DNA of 8,497 nt from contig JAKSPW010000044.1 in assembly GCA_024404435.1 (NCBI GenBank), positions 1 through 8,497 on the forward strand, in the 5' to 3' direction. This stretch comes from Clostridia bacterium (GTDB taxonomy: Bacteria > Bacillota > Clostridia > Oscillospirales > CAG-272). Below are positions 1 through 6,512 of the stretch, in pieces (position 1 is the first letter of the stretch; each line of letters opens with the position of its first letter). The notes below the pieces were generated by a model. That model ran no database searches. It saw only the letters and a list, made by a program, of their open reading frames with translations, and was not told the DNA's origin. The translations under genes were made by a program, and so were the position numbers.

Positions 1-929
1 TGAGTGTCCTTGCGGACTCTCCGCAGAGCGCTTGATGTTTGTGCGTGTTTTCCGTCCTTGCAGAGCAGCACGACGTCTCCGTCCTTATCCGTGCGGTAAT
101 ACTCCACGCCCGCCTCACCGAGTCTGTTTATGGTCGCCTGATGAGGATGTCCGTAGTCGTTGTTTTTGCCGCACGATATAGAAGCGAAGCGGGGGCTGAC
201 GGCTGACAGCCACTCGCCCGTCGTAGAGCCCGACGAGCCGTGATGACCGACTTTCAGTATGTCGGCGTCGAGTCTGTCGCCGTAGGTTTTCATTATTTCC
301 GTCTCAACGTCCGCTTCCGCGTCTCCCGTAAAGAGGGCTGTCGTCCCGCCCGCGGTCACCTTCAGAACGATGCTGTTGTTATTGAGGTCTCCGTAATCCC
401 TTGCGGGAGACAGCGCCTCGAATGTCACGTCGCCGTACTCGTACGTCTCTCCCACGACCGCCTCGGTCGGCGTGAGGTCGTGCTTTTCCATCGCGTCGAG
501 CGTTCTGCCGTAAAACACCGCGTCGGAGGCGTATGCCGTCATGAGCACCGCGTCGACGTCTATGCCGTTCAGGACGGCGGACGCCGCGCCCATATGATCC
601 TCATGCGCGTGCGTGAGCACGAGGCAGTCGATCCGGTCCGTGTATTCCCCGACGTAATCAAGAAAGTCCGAAGCATTGTCGGTCGGGCCACAGTCGATGA
701 CGACGCAGGTGTCTCCCGCGAGTATCATCGCGCCGTCGCCCTGCCCCACGTCGATGAAGTGGAACTCCGCGTCCGCGTCGGTCAGCGGCTCGTCGTCCTT
801 TTTCCCGTTGATGAGGAACAAAATGAAGCCGATCGCTATGAGAAGGCCGAGGATCACAAGTCCCGTCCTTGTACGGGCGAGCCGTTTCAGCCTCTTTTTC
901 CCGTTCAGAGTCAGTCTTTTGTCATCCAT
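1..929 (-). CDS. Membrane-anchored ComEC/Rec2-like metallo-beta-lactamase-fold hydrolase (3' end outside window)
   Basis: My reading of the minus strand from the ATG at 929 gives 309 codons with no stop, so the C-terminus lies beyond the left edge. Residues 1-21 are very basic, and 23-40 form one hydrophobic helix, so the rest should sit outside the membrane. From about residue 55 the sequence matches the C-terminal beta-lactamase domain of ComEC: FHFIDVGQGDG at 56-66, the metal motif HAHEDH at 107-112, LNNNS at 182-186, FTGDAE at 200-205, GHHGSSGS at 228-235 and YGHPH at 259-263. All expected metal-ligand positions are present. Full ComEC is a multi-spanning DNA-uptake channel; this protein has only the hydrolase domain on an anchor, so a role in competence is not implied. 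Substrate is unknown (nucleic acid or a phosphodiester are possibilities). A weak Shine-Dalgarno (TAGGT, 936-940) precedes the ATG. A strong terminator lies just upstream. Confidence 0.9.
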   Translation of the reverse strand, partial: MDDKRLTLNGKKRLKRLARTRTGLVILGLLIAIGFILFLINGKKDDEPLTDADAEFHFIDVGQGDGAMILAGDTCVVIDCGPTDNASDFLDYVGEYTDRIDCLVLTHAHEDHMGAASAVLNGIDVDAVLMTAYASDAVFYGRTLDAMEKHDLTPTEAVVGETYEYGDVTFEALSPARDYGDLNNNSIVLKVTAGGTTALFTGDAEADVETEIMKTYGDRLDADILKVGHHGSSGSTTGEWLSAVSPRFASISCGKNNDYGHPHQATINRLGEAGVEYYRTDKDGDVVLLCKDGKHAQTSSALRRVRKDT

Positions 930-952
930 TGCCGTACCTATCAGAAAAATTC

Positions 953-986
953 AAAATTATCCGGGGAGCTGCCCCGGATAATTTTT
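953..986 (-). terminator. Rho-independent terminator after the ABC/DUF4340 operon
   Basis: A perfect 14-bp inverted repeat has arms at 953-966 and 972-985 and a 5-base loop at 967-971. Each arm is a GC-rich core (CCGGGG/CCCCGG) flanked by an A/T-rich end. Read on the minus strand, the 3' arm ends in TTTT, and another T-run follows two bases later. The TAA of the DUF4340 gene (987-985) overlaps the start of the hairpin. The stem is symmetrical and also ends in T's on the plus strand, so it could work both ways, but no plus-strand gene leads into it. Confidence 0.88.
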
Positions 987-2502
987 ATATCTTGGAACTT
1001 GAATCGATCTCGAGGCCGCGCTGCAGTCTGTCGAGGTCGCTGACGATCTTTTCGATCCAGTCCGCCTTGACGTAGAACTCGCCGGAGCCGTTGACGGTCA
1101 TCAGCGCACGTCTCGTCGAATAGCGGTAGAATGCGTACTCGTTTACCGTTCCGTCGTTCATTCTGAAGATGACGGAGGCGACGAGATTGCCGTCGTCCGC
1201 GATGAGCTTTTCCTTTTCTTCGTCAGTAAGGTCCGCCGCGCCGTCAAGCTGAACGGAAAGAAGGACCTTATAGAATTCTCTGAAGTTGTAAACGTCGCTG
1301 TTCGTCATCTCGAAGCCGTTGTCTGCGGAGACCTCGAGAGTTGCCTTGCCGTCCTCGTCCGTTCCGTGGTTCAGCTCGAACTTGATCTTCTCGTCTCCCG
1401 TGTTGACGGTGAGTCTGTCGACGTAAGTGATATTGTACATTATCGGCTTGTCGTGCATCGTGTGCGTTAGGTCGTATTCTAGCCTCGAGAGCTTGTCGTT
1501 GGCGCCTCTGAGCTCCGTATGGGAGCCGGTGAGGTTCGTCATCGGGTAGTAGCAGCCGTGCTCCTGGTGCTCGGAAACGTAAATGAGGAACTGATAGTTC
1601 TCACCGAGCTGGAAGAAGATCGTGTAATACGGATCGTCAAGACCGTATTTTGCGAATTCCGCTTCGTCATGCCCGAGGTAAACGGTCTCTTCTCCGAGCA
1701 GAGAGATGAATCTCGAGACAAGCGTGAGGAAGAAGGTGTCGTCCGTCTTATATCCTGCCGGATAAGCGAGCTTCGTCTCCGCCATGGCGTCGGGATTGAC
1801 GAATTCCTCCTGCGTGCATTGCTTCACCGACACGAAAACGTCGTCTCCGTGCAGAACGGTGAAGTTGTCTACGAACATATAGCTCTCCTGCGTCAGGCCC
1901 ACGCAGACGATCGGGTCGATGAAAGACGCGGCCGGAGCGAGGATGCTGTTTTTGATATTAGAGCTGAGAACGTAGATGCAGTCGCGTCCCTCGAGCGCGG
2001 CGTAATAGCCCGTGCCGGACACGAGCTCGTCGCCGACGTTGACGCGGTACTCTTTTTTGTCCGTGCCGGTGAGGATCCAGTATGCCTGCGGCTCGTCGAG
2101 TCCGTAGGTCGCATAGTCCTCCGCCGTTGCCTTATCGGTCACCCTCTCCATGGCTATGGTGTAGCCCGCGGAGACGACGAGCTGAGCGAACGCCTCGTCC
2201 TGATATGCGATGCCGTTGAAGCCGTCGAGCATGAACGTGGTCTCACCGTTCTCGGTCACTCTCGTGAACTTATATTCACCCGTGGAGTTGTGTACCTCGA
2301 TCGAGTCGATGTCCTTTCTCTCGACGTGCGGGAACATGAGCACTCTGCCGTTAGGCCCCTCGACCTCGCCATCGATGAGTTCGATGGGCTTTGTCTCTTC
2401 CGTCTTGTTGACGATCGGACGGACGACGGCCAGATAACCGATGAGGAGCAGAAGAAAGACTCCGACCGTCACTGCGGCGGTTATGATCTTATCCTTTTTC
2501 AT
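985..2502 (-). CDS. DUF4340 domain-containing membrane-anchored protein
   Basis: This 505-residue protein has one N-terminal hydrophobic helix (about 6-27) after a short basic start, then a long probably extracytoplasmic region. Two segments share a pattern: YGLDEP at 133-138 with a YY pair at 166-167, and YGLDDP at 286-291 with YY at 318-319. This repeated 'YGLD-P' element is typical of DUF4340 proteins and suggests an internal duplication. DUF4340 genes commonly follow GldG-type ABC auxiliary genes, as here. No enzymatic motif is visible. The likely role is an accessory or sensing part of the adjacent ABC system at the outer face of the membrane (inference). The start codon overlaps the gldG-like TGA (ATGA). 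A Shine-Dalgarno AGGAGA (2511-2516) lies 8 bases upstream, inside the preceding gene, so translation is probably coupled. Confidence 0.88.
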   Translation of the reverse strand: MKKDKIITAAVTVGVFLLLLIGYLAVVRPIVNKTEETKPIELIDGEVEGPNGRVLMFPHVERKDIDSIEVHNSTGEYKFTRVTENGETTFMLDGFNGIAYQDEAFAQLVVSAGYTIAMERVTDKATAEDYATYGLDEPQAYWILTGTDKKEYRVNVGDELVSGTGYYAALEGRDCIYVLSSNIKNSILAPAASFIDPIVCVGLTQESYMFVDNFTVLHGDDVFVSVKQCTQEEFVNPDAMAETKLAYPAGYKTDDTFFLTLVSRFISLLGEETVYLGHDEAEFAKYGLDDPYYTIFFQLGENYQFLIYVSEHQEHGCYYPMTNLTGSHTELRGANDKLSRLEYDLTHTMHDKPIMYNITYVDRLTVNTGDEKIKFELNHGTDEDGKATLEVSADNGFEMTNSDVYNFREFYKVLLSVQLDGAADLTDEEKEKLIADDGNLVASVIFRMNDGTVNEYAFYRYSTRRALMTVNGSGEFYVKADWIEKIVSDLDRLQRGLEIDSSSKI

Positions 2503-4010
2503 GAGTGGCGTCTCCTGATGATCACGACAGTACCGACAAGTGCGATCACGACGGGAATGATGAACGTGAGTTCAAACGTCATCGTCGTGGACTGTGCGGT
2601 CGTGGCTTTGCTCGACGTATCGTCGAACGGTCTGAACGGCAGGTCTGCGAGCACGCTGTCGCGGCCGATGAGCTTCATCGCCGAGAAGATGACGTCGCTG
2701 TTGCCGTAAGCGCCGCTGACGAGGTAGTTGTTGGAGGCAAAGCTCGGTGAGCCCGCCGCCATAACGTACGAATAGTAGTGATTGTTGTCGATGATGCGGC
2801 TTTCGAGCGTGACTGTGAGAAGCGGGTACTCTTTTCCGCTTTCAGCCGTCTCGCCCGTCTCGTTGTCGATAAGCTCCGATGTGTCGTACGACATCAGCAT
2901 CGGAGAGACTGTGCGCGTGCCGGACATCGTGGAATCGCTGTCCCAGAGAACGTCGACGGGCATCGCTTTTCTGATGATCGAGCGCGGCATTCCGTCAAAG
3001 TTGCGGAGCTTCGAGTACAGAGATGCGCCGAAGGAATCGCTCGAGCCGTACTTCGCGAGGATCGACACTCCGTCGACCGTCATCGAATGCTCGCGGTCGA
3101 TGATATGCGTTCCGGATCTGAACGAGATACCCCATTCCTCGAGGTATTCGTTGAGATTCGTAAGTCCTTCGCAGTATTCTGCGTCCTCGAAGACCAGAAG
3201 GCCGCCGAGTCCGTCCATAAATTTGTCAAGCTTGTCGATCTCGTTGGAGGTCTCGTCATCAGCTTCGATGCCGAGGAAGTCGTACTTCGGGTTGAAAATG
3301 ACGATGACTCTCGCGTCGTCCGCGATATCTTCTCTCGAGAGGTCGATCGGTCTTACGTCAAAGCCGTAGTCGTGGAAGAGGCCCGCGAGCGTGAGTGCGG
3401 CGGCGGAGGTCGATCCCTCGTCAGTCGGGACGTCCTCGCTGTGTCCGGTCGTGAAATAAACGATCGGAGCGTCGCTCTGCGTTACCTGCATGATGTTCGA
3501 AATAAAGCGGTACTCGCCGTTGTAAGCCCAGAGTTCTCCGGCCTCGTTGACGGTGAAGAACGCCTCTCCCTTGGAGCTGATCGTCTCGGTGCCGGACTTT
3601 ACGATGACGGTGTCGGCGGTGACGGTCGTGCCCTTCGGAAGATTCAGTCCCGCAAAGAACGCGGGGTCGCGGATGAAGTCGTGGCACTCGACGCTGATGT
3701 TTCTGAAATCCGTCTGAAGCTCAATTGCCGTGTTGTAGACGTAGCGCATGACGGAGCTTGCCATCAGCTCGTCCGGATCGGACGCGAAGTAGATCTCGAC
3801 GTCGCTCTTGACGTCGGCGATGTATTCCTTAGCCTCGTCGGAAAGCGTGAAGACCTTTTCTCCGGTCATGTCGGTGTACCAGTTATACTTCATTGCGAGG
3901 GATGAGAAGATCGCGTTGAACACGATCACGATCGCGATAAAGAAGATGCAGAACACGAGCGACATCGAGCCGTAGGTGAACTTTCTGCTTTTGAAAATAC
4001 TACTCTTCAT
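2499..4010 (-). CDS. GldG-family ABC transporter auxiliary protein (ABC_transp_aux type)
   Basis: This 503-residue protein has an N-terminal membrane helix (about 17-39) and a C-terminal one (about 483-498) before a basic tail, RRRHS. The large middle part should face outside. After the first helix comes the hallmark TGEKVFTLSDEAKEYI (49-64), matching the 'D-T-x-x-x-x-x-LS' region of GldG proteins. PIVYFTTGHSED (182-193) matches the conserved GHxE segment of the same family. In Flavobacterium, GldG works with GldA and GldF as an ABC system linked to gliding. In Clostridia the family is common but its role is unknown. The ATG at 4010 is fixed by a near-ideal Shine-Dalgarno, AGGAGGTG (4016-4023), which overlaps the permease stop codon. 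The gene ends in ATGA with the DUF4340 start. Confidence 0.9.
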   Translation of the reverse strand: MKSSIFKSRKFTYGSMSLVFCIFFIAIVIVFNAIFSSLAMKYNWYTDMTGEKVFTLSDEAKEYIADVKSDVEIYFASDPDELMASSVMRYVYNTAIELQTDFRNISVECHDFIRDPAFFAGLNLPKGTTVTADTVIVKSGTETISSKGEAFFTVNEAGELWAYNGEYRFISNIMQVTQSDAPIVYFTTGHSEDVPTDEGSTSAAALTLAGLFHDYGFDVRPIDLSREDIADDARVIVIFNPKYDFLGIEADDETSNEIDKLDKFMDGLGGLLVFEDAEYCEGLTNLNEYLEEWGISFRSGTHIIDREHSMTVDGVSILAKYGSSDSFGASLYSKLRNFDGMPRSIIRKAMPVDVLWDSDSTMSGTRTVSPMLMSYDTSELIDNETGETAESGKEYPLLTVTLESRIIDNNHYYSYVMAAGSPSFASNNYLVSGAYGNSDVIFSAMKLIGRDSVLADLPFRPFDDTSSKATTAQSTTMTFELTFIIPVVIALVGTVVIIRRRHS

Positions 4011-4015
4011 TGTCG

Positions 4016-4023
4016 CACCTCCT
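4016..4023 (-). promoter_or_regulatory. Strong ribosome binding site of the GldG-like gene
   Basis: AGGAGGTG on the minus strand is almost fully complementary to the 16S rRNA 3' end and lies 5 bases before the ATG at 4010. Its first A is also the last base of the permease TGA (4025-4023), so the stop and ribosome binding site are interlocked. It fixes the start choice. Confidence 0.85.
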
Positions 4024-4727
4024 CACGCCCATCTGCGGCGCTCGTGAACGCGCACCGTCAGGAAAAGGAACACGGCGGTAACGGAAACGTAGTAAAGCGC
4101 CGCCGAATAATCGAAGAAGCCGTAAGTGAAGTTCTGATATCTTCCGTAGAACGAGATCCACGAGAGGATCTGTCTCACGAAATACGAATCAATAAGGCTG
4201 TTGAAAAGGGATGCCGAAACGGACACGAGAAGGATCGCCATCGTGCCGACAGCCGCCGTGACGGTGCTTTCGGTCAGCGATGAAACGAAGATCCCGATTG
4301 CGGTGAACGCGAGTCCGATGAGGAACATCGCGATGAGGCATCCGAACGTGCGGGGCCCGTTGACCGTGCCGTACTTCGACAGAGGAATGAAGTAAAGGCA
4401 GCTTACGAGCAGCGTTCCCGCGAAGATCGTGTAGGAAGCGAGGAACTTGGCGAACACGATCGACGTGACCGACGTGGGCGAGGTCATGAGCACCTGCTCG
4501 GTGCGCGCCCTTCTTTCTTCGGAAAAGCTCTTCATCGTGAGAAGCGGAAGAAGAACTATGTAGCCGAAGATCATGATGCTGAAATATCCCGAAATATCGG
4601 TCGTGCCCTGATGAACGGTGAGCACGGAGAAAAGAAATCCCGATATCGCAAGATAAACAGCGCAGAAAACGTATCCGAGCGGCGTCGTGAAGTATGAGCG
4701 CAGCTCTTTTTTGTAGATAGCCGTCAT
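4023..4727 (-). CDS. ABC-2 type transporter permease (GldF-like)
   Basis: This 234-residue protein has about six membrane helices, roughly at 19-38, 48-65, 95-115, 129-149, 158-175 and 210-227. It opens MTAIYKKELRSYFTTPLGYVF, the usual 'KREL-x-x-YF-x-x-P-x-G-Y' start of GldF/ABC-2 permeases. SEERRARTEQVLMTSPTS at 69-86 is the cytoplasmic coupling segment of that family ('EE-x-x-x-x-T-x-x-x-L-x-x-SP'). The length is normal for a stand-alone ABC-2 permease of this type. It presumably pairs with the ATPase encoded 21 bp upstream to form an export or membrane-remodelling complex; the substrate cannot be read from sequence. An AGGAAG Shine-Dalgarno precedes the ATG. The neighbouring auxiliary gene follows after 12 bp. 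Confidence 0.92.
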   Translation of the reverse strand: MTAIYKKELRSYFTTPLGYVFCAVYLAISGFLFSVLTVHQGTTDISGYFSIMIFGYIVLLPLLTMKSFSEERRARTEQVLMTSPTSVTSIVFAKFLASYTIFAGTLLVSCLYFIPLSKYGTVNGPRTFGCLIAMFLIGLAFTAIGIFVSSLTESTVTAAVGTMAILLVSVSASLFNSLIDSYFVRQILSWISFYGRYQNFTYGFFDYSAALYYVSVTAVFLFLTVRVHERRRWA

Positions 4728-4748
4728 TTTCGGTCTTCCTTTCCTTTC

Positions 4749-5699
4749 TTATCTGTGATTTTTACGCTCGTCCGCGTCCATTATGCGGACGAAGACGTCT
4801 TCGAGGTCCATGCCGATCGCTTCAAGTCCGACAAGAGGCCAGTCGTTCTTCGACGCGAGGTAGAAGAGGGGCTTTCTGATGTCGACTCCGGATTCCGAGC
4901 GGACTCTGTACGTGACGGCGTCTCCGTCACGGTCTCCCGTCGCCTCCGCGAAGACGATGCCGTTGATGGCACGGAGCGCGGAGAGAACTTCTCTCTGCGG
5001 GCCGCAGAGCTTGACGCTGTAATCGCGTCCGTCCTCGGCGACTCTCGTTATGTTGTCGGTCACCTCGTCGGCGATGATCCTTCCCTCGTTGATGATTATG
5101 ACTCTGCCGCACACCGACTGTACTTCGGAGAGGATGTGCGAGGAGAGGATGACCGTGTGGTTTTTACCGAGGTTTCGTATGAGGTTCCGTATCTCGATTA
5201 TCTGCTTCGGGTCAAGACCGACCGTCGGCTCGTCGAGAATGATTATCGGCGGATTTCCGACGAGCGCCTGCGCGATGCCGACTCTCTGACGGTAGCCCTT
5301 CGACAGATTCGATATGAGTCTGTCCTTTACGTCGAGGATTTTAGTCACTTGCATAATTTCCTCGAGATGCTTCTTGCGGTTGAGAGTACACTTCTTCAGC
5401 TCATAGATGAAGTTGAGATACTCACGCACCTTCATCTCGGGGTAAAGCGGCGGCTGCTCGGGCAGAAAGCCGATCAGCTTTTTCGCTTCGTCCGGGAACT
5501 CGAACACGTCGATCCCGCCGACCTTGACGGTTCCCGACGTGGCGGAGAGATAACCAGTGAGAATGTTGAGCGTCGTCGATTTGCCCGCGCCGTTCGGCCC
5601 GAGGAATCCGACGATCTCGCCCTCCCCGACGGTGAAGCTGACGCCCTCGAGCGCGGGCTTGCCGCCGTAGGTCTTGATTAGGCTTTGAATTTCGATCAT
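4749..5699 (-). CDS. ABC transporter ATP-binding protein (GldA-like)
   Basis: This 316-residue nucleotide-binding subunit powers the adjacent permease. All catalytic elements are intact: Walker A GPNGAGKST (34-42), Q-loop Gln82 in FLPEQPPLYPEM, signature LSKGYRQR (132-139; a common variant of LSGGQ in this class), Walker B IIILDEP with Glu157, D-loop GLD (161-163) and switch His188. About 90 residues after the switch form the C-terminal extension usual for ABC-2 exporter ATPases. The opening MIEIQSLIKTYGG is standard and supports the start. The best Shine-Dalgarno (AAGAAGGG, 5712-5719) is about 12 bases from the ATG, rather far. A tiny reading frame lies between them (see findings). The gene follows pgeF by 30 bp with no visible terminator. 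Confidence 0.95.
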   Translation of the reverse strand: MIEIQSLIKTYGGKPALEGVSFTVGEGEIVGFLGPNGAGKSTTLNILTGYLSATSGTVKVGGIDVFEFPDEAKKLIGFLPEQPPLYPEMKVREYLNFIYELKKCTLNRKKHLEEIMQVTKILDVKDRLISNLSKGYRQRVGIAQALVGNPPIIILDEPTVGLDPKQIIEIRNLIRNLGKNHTVILSSHILSEVQSVCGRVIIINEGRIIADEVTDNITRVAEDGRDYSVKLCGPQREVLSALRAINGIVFAEATGDRDGDAVTYRVRSESGVDIRKPLFYLASKNDWPLVGLEAIGMDLEDVFVRIMDADERKNHR

Positions 5700-5729
5700 A
5701 ATTCTACCATGCCCTTCTTTTTCGTCTTA

Positions 5730-6512
5730 TTACAGTATGACAGCGGCGCTCCCCATGGCACCGCGGAGTCCGTTTCCGCGTCTGTGCGAGTGGTACTTTT
5801 CGGGAAGGCAGAACGTACATTCCGCCGATACGTCGATGTTCTCACGCGGTATTCCCGCTTCAGTCAGAAGCTCGACGTTCATTCCCGTGAGATCCGCGCG
5901 GTGTTCTCTTATATGGCGAAGCGCGAATGCCTCACCTCTCGCCTCCGAGGTCGTGCGGATCATGTCGTCCCCCACCTCGAAGTGGCAGACGCCGATATGC
6001 GGGCCGATCGCCGCACGGATATCCTCCGCTCCGAGCGAACGCATCACGCGTACTCCCTCGCCGGCGATATCCGCGACCGTTCCGCGCCATCCCGCGTGGA
6101 GGACGCCGATCACGGGACTGCCGTCGTGCTTCCTGCCTTCAAGCAGTATCGGCACGCAGTCCGCGGTCCTGACGATCGGGATCACTCCCGCCTCATCGGT
6201 GACGTATCCGTCGCAGTCTTCACCCGCAGGTCGGGTGACGCCCTCTCCGCGGTTTTCGCGCGTGAGGATCCTCACCTTCGCCGAGTGGATCTGATGCGCC
6301 GTAACGCACGACTCGCACCCGAGCACCCCGTCCGTGAGGAGACGAGCAAAAATTCCGATGTTTTCTCTTACCGTCTCCGCGCTGTCTCCGTGACCTTCGG
6401 CAATATTCATCTCCCTTGTGTGAGGAAGAGTGCTTACGCCGCCGAGCCTCGTCGAGAACGCGTGGGGTACGGTCAGTTTTTCACTTCTTACAAGAACGCC
6501 GTCGTCGTACAT
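5730..6512 (-). CDS. pgeF: Peptidoglycan editing factor / laccase-domain protein (YfiH/YlmD family)
   Basis: This 260-residue protein is of normal family length. The three metal/catalytic residues are present: His76 in AHQIHS, Cys119 in RTADCVPIL and His139 in GVLHAGWRGTVA. Also seen are the N-terminal STRLGGVS (20-27), DCDGYVTD (99-106), AIGPHIGVCHFEVG (168-181) and the C-terminal CTFC (232-235) with the HRRG region. Family members were first called polyphenol oxidases. E. coli YfiH (PgeF) was reported to clear wrongly built, serine-containing peptidoglycan precursors, and relatives act on purine nucleosides (phosphorolysis or deamination), so the substrate here is open. It should be cytoplasmic, since no signal peptide is seen. 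Its ATG shares one base with the gpmI TAA (TAATG) and no strong Shine-Dalgarno is visible, so translation probably depends on gpmI. Confidence 0.93.
   Translation of the reverse strand: MYDDGVLVRSEKLTVPHAFSTRLGGVSTLPHTREMNIAEGHGDSAETVRENIGIFARLLTDGVLGCESCVTAHQIHSAKVRILTRENRGEGVTRPAGEDCDGYVTDEAGVIPIVRTADCVPILLEGRKHDGSPVIGVLHAGWRGTVADIAGEGVRVMRSLGAEDIRAAIGPHIGVCHFEVGDDMIRTTSEARGEAFALRHIREHRADLTGMNVELLTEAGIPRENIDVSAECTFCLPEKYHSHRRGNGLRGAMGSAAVIL

Noticed and set aside
1..929. Calling the left-edge gene comEC
   Set aside because: It starts with a single membrane anchor directly followed by the hydrolase domain and lacks the multi-helix channel region that would lie N-terminal to it in ComEC.
240..1043. 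Plus-strand open frame of 267 codons opposite the metallo-beta-lactamase gene
   Set aside because: It has no family features, runs through the terminator, and lies against a minus-strand gene with a complete HxHxDH motif set.
1519..3905. Long plus-strand open frames (1519-2709, 396 codons; 2778-3905, 375 codons) opposite the DUF4340 and GldG-like genes
   Set aside because: Their translations are rich in Arg, Val, Asp and His with no recognisable motif or membrane pattern, while the opposite strand encodes clear families. They are antisense shadows produced by the codon bias of the real genes.
5700..5729. Possible terminator or promoter between pgeF and the ABC ATPase gene
   Set aside because: The 30 bases hold no inverted repeat or paired promoter boxes, so the two genes are treated as co-transcribed.
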